Source of the DNA: Microbulbifer celer
GTDB taxonomy: Bacteria > Pseudomonadota > Gammaproteobacteria > Pseudomonadales > Cellvibrionaceae
Assembly (NCBI RefSeq): GCF_020991125.1
Contig: NZ_CP087715.1
Span: 2,445,501 to 2,509,500, forward strand
DNA length: 64,000 nucleotides
Direction: 5' to 3'
Part shown: piece by piece, positions 43,755 through 53,082 of the stretch
How positions within the stretch are numbered: position 1 is the stretch's first letter
Layout of the letters: every line of letters starts with the position of its first letter
The notes under the pieces: model-generated
Databases searched by the model: none
Seen by the model: only the letters and a program-made list of their open reading frames with translations
Told to the model about the DNA's origin: nothing
Position numbers and translations under genes: made by a program

Positions 43755-45938
43755 TCAGTTCAGGGTCTGGACACCCATGTTGTAAAGCGTAAATCCGAAA
43801 ATATCCGCATATTGCTCAATCGTCTTGGATACCGGCGTGCCGGCACCGTGACCAGCGTTGGTCTCGATGCGGATCAGCGTCGGAGCAGGGCCGCTCTGGT
43901 GATCCTGAAGTTCCGCGGCGAACTTGAACGAATGCGCGGGCACGACACGGTCATCGTGATCGGCGGTGGTGACCAGGGTAGCCGGGTACTCCACACCATT
44001 TTTTACATTGTGTACCGGGGAATAACCGTAAAGGTATTCGAACATTTCCTTATTGTCTTCCGCGGTGCCGTAGTCATAGGCCCAGCCCGCACCAGCGGTG
44101 AAGGTGTGGTAGCGCAGCATATCCATCACACCCACTGCTGGCAGCGCTACTTTTACCAGGTCCGGCCGCTGGGTCATCACCGCGCCAACCAGCAGGCCAC
44201 CGTTGGAGCCACCGCGGATCGCGAGGTAATCACTGGAGGTGTAGCCTTTTTCGATCAGGTATTCACCGGCGGCAATAAAGTCATCGAACACATTCTGCTT
44301 CTGCAGCTTGGTACCCGCATCGTGCCAGCTTTTCCCGTATTCACCGCCACCGCGCAGGTTGGGAACGGCATACACACCGCCTTGCTCGAGCCATACCGCG
44401 TTGGCAATACTGAATGACGGCGTCAGGCTGATATTGAAGCCGCCATAGCCATACAGAATCGTCGGATTTTTGCCGTTGCGCTCCAGGCCCTTCTTATAGG
44501 TAATCATCATCGGCACTTTGGTACCGTCCCTGGAGGTGTAGAATACCTGCTCAGACTCGTACTGCGCCGGATCAAACTGAGCGCCCGACTTGCGATACAC
44601 ACTGGACTCACCCTGCTTTACATCGAACCCAAAGATGGTGGCCGGGGTTTTGTAGTTGGTGAACGAATAGTACAGGGTTTTGTCTTCGCGCTTACCACTC
44701 AGGGAGCTGGCACTGCCCGGACCGGGCAGCTCGATTTCACGCACCTGCTTGCCATCGTAGTCGTACTGATAGACTTTTGACAACGCATCCACCATGTACT
44801 CGGCAAACACATAGCCACCACCGGTGGAGGCGGTCAGCACATTGTCGGTCTCACCAATAAAGTCCTGCCAGTTGTCCGGAGTGGGATTGGCGGCATCGAC
44901 GGTGACGATTTTTTTGTTCGGCGCTTCGCGGTTGGTGACCAGATACAGCTTGCTGCCCTGGTTATCCAGTACGTAGGTATCAGAGTCGAAATCGTCGAGC
45001 ACCTGCACCAACGGCGCATTTGCTTTAGTGAGGTCGCGGATATACAGATCATTGCCAGAGGTGGAGGTCGCACCGGAAATCACCAGATAGCGATCGTCTT
45101 CGGTCACACTGCCGGAAACGTAACGACGTTTCTCCTCTGGCTTGCCGCCAAATACCAGCCGATCTTCAGACTGCGCCTGACCAAGCTTGTGGAAATAGAG
45201 TTTGTGCTGGTCGGTTTTTGCAGACAACTCGCTGCCTTCGGGCTTGTCGTAACTGGAGTAGTAGAAGCCTTCGTTCCCTTTCCAGGAAATACCGGAAAAC
45301 TTCACGTCTACCAGTGGCTCTTCCAATACCTTTTTGGTTTCTGCATCAATGATGATGATCTTGCGCCAGTCACTGCCACCTTCGGAGATCGCATAGGCGG
45401 CAATGGAGCCATCTTTGGAGAACTCAAGTGTTGCCAGCGAAGTAGTGCCGTCTTCACTGAATGTGTTCGGGTCCAGGAAAACTTCCGCTTCACCATCTCC
45501 CTTCTTGCGCCACACCACATACTGGTTCTGCAGTCCGTCATTGCGGTAGAAGTAGGTGTAATCCCCTTCTTTGAACGGGGAACCCACTTTCTCGTAGTTC
45601 CACAGTTCTTCAAGACGATTCTTCAGATCGTCGCGGTAAGGGATTTGATCCAGGAAACTGAAGGTCACCTTGTTCTGTGCTTCGACCCAGGCTTCGGTCT
45701 CTTCACTGCGGTCATCTTCCAGCCAGCGATAAGGGTCCGCCACATGGGTGCCAAAGTAGGTATCGACTACGTCGTCTTTACGGGTGTCCGGGTATTGCAT
45801 TGCTGTCATCTGGGTACTGGTAGTGGAGGTCTCAGGCTGTGCCTTTACACCGCCCGGTGCTCCTTCAACGGCGTTATCGCCAGAGCACGCGGCCAGCAGG
45901 CTGACTGCGGCGACCAGGGTGAGCTTGTTCATCGGCAT
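43755..45938 (-). CDS. Prolyl oligopeptidase family serine peptidase (S9A), lipoprotein
   Basis: A 727-residue peptidase. The N-terminus [18 protein letters not shown] is a lipoprotein signal with the modified Cys near residue 18, followed by SG, so it is probably sent to the outer membrane. The beta-propeller domain covers about 125-480, bracketed by the alpha/beta-hydrolase domain. Catalytic residues are Ser in [13 protein letters not shown], Asp in [13 protein letters not shown] and His in NAGHGAG. It cleaves short peptides after proline. The lipid anchor differs from cytosolic or soluble periplasmic members. It is a single-gene unit between the propeller gene and lipA. Confidence 0.93.
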   Translation of the reverse strand: MPMNKLTLVAAVSLLAACSGDNAVEGAPGGVKAQPETSTTSTQMTAMQYPDTRKDDVVDTYFGTHVADPYRWLEDDRSEETEAWVEAQNKVTFSFLDQIPYRDDLKNRLEELWNYEKVGSPFKEGDYTYFYRNDGLQNQYVVWRKKGDGEAEVFLDPNTFSEDGTTSLATLEFSKDGSIAAYAISEGGSDWRKIIIIDAETKKVLEEPLVDVKFSGISWKGNEGFYYSSYDKPEGSELSAKTDQHKLYFHKLGQAQSEDRLVFGGKPEEKRRYVSGSVTEDDRYLVISGATSTSGNDLYIRDLTKANAPLVQVLDDFDSDTYVLDNQGSKLYLVTNREAPNKKIVTVDAANPTPDNWQDFIGETDNVLTASTGGGYVFAEYMVDALSKVYQYDYDGKQVREIELPGPGSASSLSGKREDKTLYYSFTNYKTPATIFGFDVKQGESSVYRKSGAQFDPAQYESEQVFYTSRDGTKVPMMITYKKGLERNGKNPTILYGYGGFNISLTPSFSIANAVWLEQGGVYAVPNLRGGGEYGKSWHDAGTKLQKQNVFDDFIAAGEYLIEKGYTSSDYLAIRGGSNGGLLVGAVMTQRPDLVKVALPAVGVMDMLRYHTFTAGAGWAYDYGTAEDNKEMFEYLYGYSPVHNVKNGVEYPATLVTTADHDDRVVPAHSFKFAAELQDHQSGPAPTLIRIETNAGHGAGTPVSKTIEQYADIFGFTLYNMGVQTLN

Positions 45939-46132
45939 CTCTTATTGCTGTTTTATGTAAAACGTTTGACGAAAAATGCACTTATTGCACGATGGGGTAG
46001 AAAACCCAATCCGGCACCAAACTGCAAGCAATTCTCCAGCCAGAATACCCGGGCAACATATTCTGTGGAAAAACCAACAGGATGCAGGATAAATATTGGG
46101 AAACTGGAAGCTATAAAACACCCATTCGTAGA

Positions 46133-46165
46133 AACAAAAACGCCCGACAGGGACACTGCCGGGCG
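46133..46165 (-). terminator. Intrinsic terminator of the lipA operon
   Basis: Stem CGCCCG-A-CAG/CTG-C-CGGGCG at 46141-46165 with one mismatch and a 5-nt loop; the A-rich stretch on its left reads as U-rich on the minus strand. It lies 38 bp past the lipA stop. Confidence 0.8.
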
Positions 46166-46203
46166 CAATCGGATGCCATTCAGGTAAGAGGAGCCTCTCG
46201 AGC

Positions 46204-47196
46204 TCAGCTCACCACTTCGCCGTGAGCCTGTTTATCTGCGTGGTAAGAGGAGCGCACCATCGGGCCACAGGCGGCGTGGGTGAAGCCGATCTGTTCGGCG
46301 TAGCGGCGGTATTCCTCAAATTCGTCCGGGTGAACGTAACGCTGTACCGGCAGGTGCTCCTTACTCGGCTGCAGGTACTGGCCGATGGTGAGCATGTCGA
46401 TGTCGTGCTCACGCATATCGTCCAGCACTTCAAAGATTTCTTCCTTGGTCTCGCCAAGGCCCACCATCAGGCCGGATTTCGTGAGGACGTCCGGGCGGCG
46501 CTTTTTGTATTCCTGCAGCAGTTTGAGGGACCACTTGTAGTTGGCGCCGGGGCGGGACTCCCGGTACATGCGCGGCACGGTTTCCAGGTTGTGGTTGAAT
46601 ACATCCGGGGCCTCGGCCTCGAGAATGTCCAGTGCCACGTCCATGCGACCGCGGAAATCCGGGGTAAGGATTTCCACCTGCAGGTTGGGCGACAATTCAC
46701 GGGACTGCCTGATACAGTCGGCAAAGTGTTGGGCACCGCCATCGCGCAGGTCATCCCGGTCCACAGAGGTGATCACCACGTAGCGCAGGCTCATGGCCGC
46801 GATGGCTTCTGCCAGCTGTTTGGGCTCTTCCGGATCCAGCGGGTTCGGCTTGCCGTGGCCCACATCGCAGAAGGGGCAGCGACGGGTACAGATCTCGCCC
46901 ATGATCATGAAGGTGGCGGTGCCGCCACTGAAGCATTCACCCAGGTTGGGGCAGCTGGCTTCTTCACACACGGTGGCGAGTTTCTGTGAGCGCAAAATAC
47001 TCTTGATGCGCTCCACTTCTTTGGACGCTTTTACCGAGGGGACTTTCACGCGAATCCAGTCCGGCTTGCGCAGGGTCTGGTCGCTGGCGATGACCTTGAC
47101 CGGAATACGCTCCACCTTTTCGCCGTCACGCAGTTTTTCCCCCTGCTGCAGGCGGCGGGTGCGTTTTACCGGGACGATTTCGGGTTTATCAGCCAT
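46204..47196 (-). CDS. lipA: Lipoyl synthase
   Basis: A 330-residue radical-SAM enzyme that inserts two sulphurs into octanoyl groups on lipoyl domains. The N-terminal auxiliary cluster motif [12 protein letters not shown] is followed by the radical-SAM motif [10 protein letters not shown], and the conserved C-terminal RSSYHA carries the Ser ligand of the auxiliary cluster. The first 50 residues are basic ([17 protein letters not shown]). It starts 3 nt after the lipB stop, the usual lipB-lipA arrangement. Confidence 0.97.
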   Translation of the reverse strand: MADKPEIVPVKRTRRLQQGEKLRDGEKVERIPVKVIASDQTLRKPDWIRVKVPSVKASKEVERIKSILRSQKLATVCEEASCPNLGECFSGGTATFMIMGEICTRRCPFCDVGHGKPNPLDPEEPKQLAEAIAAMSLRYVVITSVDRDDLRDGGAQHFADCIRQSRELSPNLQVEILTPDFRGRMDVALDILEAEAPDVFNHNLETVPRMYRESRPGANYKWSLKLLQEYKKRRPDVLTKSGLMVGLGETKEEIFEVLDDMREHDIDMLTIGQYLQPSKEHLPVQRYVHPDEFEEYRRYAEQIGFTHAACGPMVRSSYHADKQAHGEVVS

Positions 47197-47199
47197 TAC

Positions 47200-47898
47200 T
47201 TATTCCTGATTCGGTTCGGGTACCGCAAAGAGAGTTTCATCCATCGGCTCCCAGCCGGCGTTGGATAATTTGAGGGCCTGTTGCAACGCGGCAACAAAGC
47301 GATCGGCCACGGTCTTCCACGCGGGCACCGGCTGGATGACTTCTGCCATCTGCACCATCTGCATACCGGCGTAACCGCAGGGGTTAATGCGCAGGAACGG
47401 TGCCAGATCCATATCGATATTGATCGCAATACCGTGGAAGCTGCAACCGCGGCGCACCCGCAGGCCGATGGAGGCAATCTTGTTGCCGGCGCGAGGACCG
47501 TCGGTGAGGTAGACGCCGGGCGCATCTGCCCGCGGCGCGGCGGCGATGCCGTACTCTGCCAGCATCGCCACGGTGGCTTCTTCCAGCGCGGTCACCAGGT
47601 CACGCACCCCGATCTTGCTGCGCCTGAGGTCCAGCAGCGGGTAGACCACCAGCTGACCGGGACCGTGATAGGTCACCTGGCCGCCCCGATCTACCTGCAC
47701 CACGGGAATATCCCCGGTATTCAGCAGATGCTCGGCCTTGCCGGCCTGGCCCTGGGTGAATACGGGAGGATGTTCGACGCACCAGATCTGGTCCCGGGCG
47801 TCGCTGCCACGGGTGTCAGTGTAATGGGCCATGGCACGCCAGACGGTTTCGTAATCCCGCCGGCCGAGGTCAAAAATCGCGACGCTCTGATCGGCCAT
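47200..47898 (-). CDS. lipB: Octanoyltransferase
   Basis: A 232-residue enzyme that moves octanoyl from acyl-carrier protein to the lipoyl-domain lysine, the first step of lipoate synthesis. [21 protein letters not shown] is diagnostic; GNKIASIG carries the catalytic Lys and NPCGYAGMQ the catalytic Cys. Its ATG shares its first base with the last base of the ybeD stop codon (TAATG), so the two are translationally coupled. Confidence 0.96.
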   Translation of the reverse strand: MADQSVAIFDLGRRDYETVWRAMAHYTDTRGSDARDQIWCVEHPPVFTQGQAGKAEHLLNTGDIPVVQVDRGGQVTYHGPGQLVVYPLLDLRRSKIGVRDLVTALEEATVAMLAEYGIAAAPRADAPGVYLTDGPRAGNKIASIGLRVRRGCSFHGIAINIDMDLAPFLRINPCGYAGMQMVQMAEVIQPVPAWKTVADRFVAALQQALKLSNAGWEPMDETLFAVPEPNQE

Positions 47899-48179
47899 TA
47901 CAGCACCATGTGCACGCCCGGATGGGCTTTGAGCTCATCAAACAGTGCCTGCAGCTGCGGTTCGCCGGTGGCGACGATATAGAAGGTCACTGAAGTGAAT
48001 TTGCCGTTGCGGCTGGGCTTGTGCTTGAGCTTGCTTTCATCCAGCTCCGGCGCGTGCCGGCGCATGACTTCCAGCACAAATTCGTGCACGTCGTCATCCG
48101 CATCGCGCACGACTTTGACCATGTAGTCTTCACAGGGAAACTCGATCTTGGGAGGCTGCTGCTCTGAATCTTGGGTCAT
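47898..48179 (-). CDS. ybeD: YbeD/DUF493 family regulatory protein
   Basis: A 93-residue protein of the UPF0250/DUF493 family with an ACT-like fold; [34 protein letters not shown] and [11 protein letters not shown] match the family. The position between dacA and lipB is the classic enterobacterial context. A longer in-frame reading to 48311 runs into repeat DNA and is rejected in favour of ATG 48179. Its function is not established; a regulatory role linked to lipoate genes is often assumed. Confidence 0.92.
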   Translation of the reverse strand: MTQDSEQQPPKIEFPCEDYMVKVVRDADDDVHEFVLEVMRRHAPELDESKLKHKPSRNGKFTSVTFYIVATGEPQLQALFDELKAHPGVHMVL

Positions 48180-48547
48180 ACCACACTCACAAGGCCGCAG
48201 GTCTGGACTAAAACCGGGGATTCCGGGGGATTGCGGCCGGGCGGCGATTATACAGTGGGGAAGCGGGAGTGGACAGGTGCCGGGACAAAACTGACCTTTG
48301 AGCACGATCATGTGATTTATACAGCGAAAGCCGAAGCGAAGGTGCTGCTACCGGGTACAGCTTTGTAAGACCTTCCGCGAGAGGGGCCGAAGGCGCCGTG
48401 AATACATGGAGCGGCCGGGCCACCTCGCGGAAGAGCCCCCATGGGCCGAAGGCGCCGCGTTGAAGCGGCCGGACTGGGTTCACGGCGTGTCTTACAAAGC
48501 TGTACCCGGTAGCCGCAGCGCCACTAGATCTCACTAGCGGTATTGAA
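48180..48547. other. Intergenic region between dacA and ybeD occupied mostly by a hairpin repeat
   Basis: Of these 368 bp, about half is the long hairpin repeat described separately (48341-48522). The rest, 48180-48340, should hold the ybeD-lipB-lipA promoter; I see no other gene or RNA in it. The tract beside the dacA stop contains no clear independent terminator. Confidence 0.6.
48341..48522. repeat. Long hairpin repeat, copy A
   Basis: Perfect 24-bp inverted arms at 48348-48371 and 48489-48512 (core ACCGGGTACAGCTTTGTAAG), with imperfect extension outward. A second nested inversion (CTTCCGCGAG near 48372 and CTCGCGGAAG near 48424) and AGCCCCCATGG plus a GGGTTCACGGCGTGTCTTAC segment are shared with the other copies. 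An extra GCCGAAGGCGCC-containing insertion makes this copy longer than copy C. Confidence 0.9.
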
Positions 48548-49696
48548 TTACTTAAATAGTCCCATCACAAAGCGCTTAAGAGAGTCCCAGATACGCTTGA
48601 AGAAGCCTGCTTTTTCCACTTCTTCAGCAACCACCGCAGGAACGTCTGCGACGGTTTCACCGTCCAGGGTCACAATCACTTTCCCCACCTGCTGGCCCTT
48701 GGCCAGGGGGGCTTCCAGTTCACCATCCACGATCAGGTCGGCCTTAATGCTTTCTTCGCCGCCGCGGGGAATGGTCACGAATACATCGTTTTTCACGGCT
48801 ACGCCAACGCTGTCGGTCTTGCCGCCCCATACGCGCTCGGTCTGTAGCACATCGTCAGCGCCATAAACCTTGTGGGTCTGGTAATAGCGAAAACCGTAAG
48901 CCAGCAGTTTCTGGGTTTCAGCGGCGCGTTTTTCATCGCCTTCGGTACCGACCACTACGGAAATGAGGCGCATACCGCGTTTGACCGCGGAGGCAACCAG
49001 ACAGTAGCCTGCCTCTTCGGTGTGGCCGGTTTTAATGCCGTCAACTGCGGGGTCGCGCCACAGCAGACGATTGCGGTTGGGCTGGTTGATACCGTTGAAA
49101 CGGAAGTACTTTTCAGAGTACAGCTCGTAGTGGTCGGGGTGATCCTGGATCAGTGCACGCGCCAGCTTACCCAGATCCCGCGCCGTGGTGAGGTGTCCAT
49201 CTGCGGGCCAGCCGGTGGCGTTGACGAAGTGGGTGTCCTCCATGCCCAGTAGTTGTGCATGCTGGTTCATCACTTCGGCAAACACTTCTTCGCTGCCGGA
49301 AATATGTTCTGCCAGCGCAATACTGGCATCGTTACCGGACTGCACGATGACACCGCGCAGCAGATCGATGACAGGCACCTTTTCGCCGACTTTAACGAAC
49401 ATTTTGGACCCGCCCTTGCGCCAGGCTTTCTCCGAGATGTTCACCAGGTCCTGCTCTTTTAAACCGCCTTTCTCAAGTTCTTCCGAGACGATGTAACTGG
49501 TCATCATCTTGGTAAGGCTCGCCGGCGGAATCTGCTTGTCTGCATCGTGCTCAACCAGGACCTGCCCGGTATGGGCGTCAATCAGCAGGTAAGCGGTGGC
49601 GGCCAGTTGCGGCGGAGCCGGTATCAGCGGTTTGTCTGCGTGGGCTATATTGGCGCTGACAATCAACAGCAGACTGGCAAATAAGCGTTTGAACAT
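48548..49696 (-). CDS. dacA: D-alanyl-D-alanine carboxypeptidase (PBP5/6 type)
   Basis: A 382-residue low-molecular-weight penicillin-binding protein. The signal peptide ends near SANIAHA. Active-site motifs are SLTK in PPASLTKMMTSY, SGN in VQSGNDASIALAE and KTG in GIKTGHTEEAGY. The C-terminal domain ends in an amphipathic helix (KAGFFKRIWDSLKRFVMGLF) that attaches it to the outer face of the inner membrane. It trims the terminal D-Ala of peptidoglycan stem peptides. Confidence 0.95.
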   Translation of the reverse strand: MFKRLFASLLLIVSANIAHADKPLIPAPPQLAATAYLLIDAHTGQVLVEHDADKQIPPASLTKMMTSYIVSEELEKGGLKEQDLVNISEKAWRKGGSKMFVKVGEKVPVIDLLRGVIVQSGNDASIALAEHISGSEEVFAEVMNQHAQLLGMEDTHFVNATGWPADGHLTTARDLGKLARALIQDHPDHYELYSEKYFRFNGINQPNRNRLLWRDPAVDGIKTGHTEEAGYCLVASAVKRGMRLISVVVGTEGDEKRAAETQKLLAYGFRYYQTHKVYGADDVLQTERVWGGKTDSVGVAVKNDVFVTIPRGGEESIKADLIVDGELEAPLAKGQQVGKVIVTLDGETVADVPAVVAEEVEKAGFFKRIWDSLKRFVMGLFK

Positions 49697-49790
49697 GGGT
49701 ATCTCTTTATTTCCTTACGTTCAGGTTTGTCTAAACCCGGATCCAGCCGGGCGTGCGCACTGGTCTACGACCTGAGCAGCAGTTGACGGG

Positions 49791-50681
49791 TCAGTCCACC
49801 ACTACCTGGGGCTGCCCCAGCGACTTCTGCTCGACCGACTCTCGCAGTGCCGCCAGTGCCCTTTGCTGGGCAATCGGCCCGATCCGCACCCGGTAGAGGG
49901 TTTTTCCACTCCTCTTCACCGGGCTGACGGATACAGGATAGCCGAATGCGGCGGCAAGCTGTTTACGGATTTCCTCCGCCTGGCTGGAAGAACTGTAGGC
50001 GCCAACCTGGAGGAAAGTGTTTGGAGGCAGCTTGAAGCTGGCATCTTCCGGTAGTGCCTGGCGCGCCGCGGCGTCTTTTTCTACAGCCAGGGTTTCTGTG
50101 GCACTGGGCAGGGAATCCGGGTCCAGTGCGACCACTTCTACGCGCGCCACGCCTTTGTCGACATAGCCGAGCTTCTGTGCCGCGGTATAACTGAGATCGA
50201 TGATGCGCCCGGGCACAAAAGGACCACGGTCGTTTACCCGCACAATGATGCTGCGACCGTTATCCAGATTGGTGACCTTGGCATAACTGGGGAGAGGCAG
50301 AGTCTTGTGCGCGGCAGACATGGCGTACATGTTATACACCTCGCCATTGGCCGTTTTACGTCCGTGAAATTTTGTGCCATACCAGGAGGCGTGCCCGCGT
50401 TCTTTGTAACCTTTGGCGCCCTGAAGCACCCGGTACTTGACGCCGGCTACAACGTAGGGCGACTTGTTTCCGGCAACACCGATCGGTTCCCGTACCGGTG
50501 TCACCTCCGGTGTTGCCAGCATATCCACCGGCACATCGGGCCCACTGTCGCGCAACTGATCGAACGGCACGTCGTTTTTCTCGTTGCCGGTCTGCGAATC
50601 TTTCGGCAGTGGTGCGGTGCTACAGGCACCTAACATAGCGAGGGCACAGGCAGTGCCAAGCCTGAATAGAGTTTTTGTCAT
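49791..50681 (-). CDS. rlpA: Septal ring lytic transglycosylase RlpA family lipoprotein
   Basis: A 296-residue lipoprotein with lipobox LAMLGAC. The double-psi beta-barrel domain (about 85-180) has HASWYGTKFHGRKTANGE and IIVRVNDRGPF with the catalytic residues, and a SPOR domain fills the last 75 residues (LQVGAYSSSSQAEEIRKQL), binding denuded glycan at the septum. RlpA cleaves peptide-free peptidoglycan. It lies between mltB and dacA in the usual wall-remodelling order. Confidence 0.95.
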   Translation of the reverse strand: MTKTLFRLGTACALAMLGACSTAPLPKDSQTGNEKNDVPFDQLRDSGPDVPVDMLATPEVTPVREPIGVAGNKSPYVVAGVKYRVLQGAKGYKERGHASWYGTKFHGRKTANGEVYNMYAMSAAHKTLPLPSYAKVTNLDNGRSIIVRVNDRGPFVPGRIIDLSYTAAQKLGYVDKGVARVEVVALDPDSLPSATETLAVEKDAAARQALPEDASFKLPPNTFLQVGAYSSSSQAEEIRKQLAAAFGYPVSVSPVKRSGKTLYRVRIGPIAQQRALAALRESVEQKSLGQPQVVVD

Positions 50682-50821
50682 GTCTTCCCCCCGGCACAGG
50701 CGCCACTGCTGCCCGCAACCGCGATCATACTGTTATTTATACCGGCGCTACATGGGCGCTGGTGCTGATCTATCTACAAGTGAATCCATTTATAAATAGT
50801 ATATTGCTCGACGAACGCCCT

Positions 50822-51832
50822 TCAGGAACGACCACCGCGAGCTTTGATGATTTCCTGCCCCAACTCATAGACCGCCATCGCATACAGGCGGCTGTGGTTG
50901 TAGCGGGTAATCACATAAAAATTGTTCAGCCCGATCCAGAACTGCTTTCCATTATCCGTATTCAGAGAGAACACACTGGCGGGCATATCTTTGGTGACCT
51001 GCGCCGTGGTAGGGAACCCCTTTTCTGCCAGTTGGCCTACGGTCCACTTGGGTTTCAGGTCATCGTTAACCACGGTCATATCCGCATTGGGCAGTGGCTG
51101 GGTAATCACCGTGATCGGTTCACCCGCTTTCCAGCCATGCTCCGCAAAATAGTTGGCCACACTCCCGATGGCATCCTCGGTATCCGTCCAGATATCTACC
51201 TTGCCATCACCGTTAAAGTCCACCGCGTAGTGGCGGTAGCTGGAGGGCATGAACTGGCCGAAGCCCATAGCGCCGGCATAGGAGCCATTGAGCGTGGTCG
51301 GATCCACGTTCTGGTCGCGCGTGAGCAACAGGAAGTTTTCCAGTTCTTTGGTAAAGAACTGCGAGCGCCGCGGGTAGTTGAACGCCAGTGTAGACAAGGC
51401 ATCCAGCACTCGATAACTGCCCATATTACCACCATAGCGGGTTTCGACGCCGATGATGGCGACGATCAGTTCTGGAGGCACACCGTATTTCTCCTCCGCC
51501 GCCTTGAGCGCCTCGGCATTTTTGTCCCAGAAATCCACACCGCCGCTGATACGGGCGCTGGTCAGGAAGATTTTGCGGTATTCGTTCCAGGGCTTGGCTT
51601 TTTCGGCAGGACGCTTGATGGCCTTGAGGATGGAGTCTTTTCGCTTTGATTCCCGCATTAATTTCATGAGCGTTTCGCGATCGAAGTTGTGCTCTTCCAC
51701 CATGCGATCCACAAAGGCCAGTGCCTGTGCGTTTTCTCCGTGATCCCGATCCTGGGCACAGGCGGTAAGTACCATCCCGAGCCCAACCAACAATCCTGTG
51801 GTCCACTTCAAAATTACCGCTCCTGTATTCAT
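50822..51832 (-). CDS. mltB: Lytic murein transglycosylase B
   Basis: A 336-residue lipoprotein (LVGLGMVLTAC, next residue Ala) of the MltB family. Catalytic Glu lies in VAIIGVETRYGGNMG; other family segments are AYAGAMGFGQFMPSSYRHYAVDFNGDGKVD and AIGSVANYF. It cleaves the MurNAc-GlcNAc bond to give 1,6-anhydro ends. It sits between rodA and rlpA on the same strand. Confidence 0.95.
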   Translation of the reverse strand: MNTGAVILKWTTGLLVGLGMVLTACAQDRDHGENAQALAFVDRMVEEHNFDRETLMKLMRESKRKDSILKAIKRPAEKAKPWNEYRKIFLTSARISGGVDFWDKNAEALKAAEEKYGVPPELIVAIIGVETRYGGNMGSYRVLDALSTLAFNYPRRSQFFTKELENFLLLTRDQNVDPTTLNGSYAGAMGFGQFMPSSYRHYAVDFNGDGKVDIWTDTEDAIGSVANYFAEHGWKAGEPITVITQPLPNADMTVVNDDLKPKWTVGQLAEKGFPTTAQVTKDMPASVFSLNTDNGKQFWIGLNNFYVITRYNHSRLYAMAVYELGQEIIKARGGRS

Positions 51833-51944
51833 AGAGTGCGCTATTCCTGTATCCCGTTGTTCTTGAATGCGGGATTATGACCGCAAAGCTGCCAAAAAGT
51901 GGCAGCAGAGTCGTCATTTTTACCAGAATCCGTGACTTCGGGAT

Positions 51945-53072
51945 TCAGTAAAGCACTCTGCGTCTTTCCGTACTGATAGCCATCAGAATTCCAAAGCCCG
52001 CCATCAGGGTAACGACTGCCGTCCCACCGTGGCTCACGAGCGGCAGTGGTACCCCCACTACCGGCAGCAGTCCCGAGACCATGCCGATGTTGACGAACAC
52101 GTAGACAAAGAAAGTCAGTGTGATGCTTCCCGCCAGCAAACGGCCAAATACACTCTGGGCCATAAGACTAATATAGATGCCGCGCGCAATGATCAACAGA
52201 TAGAGTAAAAGGAGTAGCAGCGCGCCGCGCATGCCCCATTCTTCCGCCAACACCGCGATGATGAAATCCGTATGACTTTCCGGCAGGAAGTCGAGCTGGG
52301 ATTGAGTGCCCTGCATATACCCCTTGCCGGCCCAGCCTCCAGAGCCAATCGCGGCTTTGGACTGGAAAATATTCCAGCCGGCGCCGAGGCGATCTGCATC
52401 GGGATTGAACAGGGTCAGTATCCGCTGGCGCTGATAGTCCCGCAGCCCCCAGTGCCACATGGGCCAGGCGGCTACGAGCGCCACCACGCCGGCACCGCCG
52501 ATCATTTTCCAGCTGAGGCCGGACAGATACAGGGCGAACAGGCCAGAGGCTGCAATCAGAATAGACGTACCCAGATCAGGCTGACGTACGATCAATAGTG
52601 CCGGCACCGCAACGATGGCCAACGCGCCAATGACGGTCAGAAATGACGGGGGCGCACTGCGCTGGTGGAGGTAGGCCGCCACCGCAATGGGCACCGCGAG
52701 CTTGAGGGCTTCCGACGGCTGAAAGCGGAAGCCGCCAATCTGCAGCCAGCGCTGCGCACCTTTGGCGCCAACTCCGAAAAATAACACGGCCACCAGCATG
52801 CAGCATCCAGCCAGATAAAACCACGGTGACCAGCGGCGATAGAATTCCAGTGGAATCTGCGCGGCGATCAACATCCCAACAAATGCCACGCCCATAAATA
52901 CGGCTTGACGTTTGACGTAGTGGATTTCTTCTCCGGAGGCACTGTACAGCACCCCCAGCCCCACCGAGGCCAACAACATCAGCAACAATAACAACGGTAC
53001 GTCGATGTGCCAGCGCCGGGAAAAACTCACCGGGCTGCGCAGGCTACTGCCGGCATCCGGCAGTCGATGCAT
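51945..53072 (-). CDS. rodA: Rod shape-determining protein RodA, peptidoglycan glycosyltransferase
   Basis: A 375-residue SEDS-family protein with about ten membrane helices. AKGAQRWLQIGGFRFQPSEALKLAVP, SQLDFLPESHTDFIIAVLAEEWG and the end segment GVPLPLVSHGGTAVV are SEDS landmarks; the Asp in the FLPESHTDF stretch is conserved. It polymerises lipid II with PBP2 in the elongasome. ATG 53072 gives near-normal length; GTG 53090, overlapping the mrdA stop, is an alternative. It lies 10 bp downstream of mrdA. Confidence 0.94.
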   Translation of the reverse strand: MHRLPDAGSSLRSPVSFSRRWHIDVPLLLLLMLLASVGLGVLYSASGEEIHYVKRQAVFMGVAFVGMLIAAQIPLEFYRRWSPWFYLAGCCMLVAVLFFGVGAKGAQRWLQIGGFRFQPSEALKLAVPIAVAAYLHQRSAPPSFLTVIGALAIVAVPALLIVRQPDLGTSILIAASGLFALYLSGLSWKMIGGAGVVALVAAWPMWHWGLRDYQRQRILTLFNPDADRLGAGWNIFQSKAAIGSGGWAGKGYMQGTQSQLDFLPESHTDFIIAVLAEEWGMRGALLLLLLYLLIIARGIYISLMAQSVFGRLLAGSITLTFFVYVFVNIGMVSGLLPVVGVPLPLVSHGGTAVVTLMAGFGILMAISTERRRVLY

Positions 53073-53082
53073 ATAATCGCGA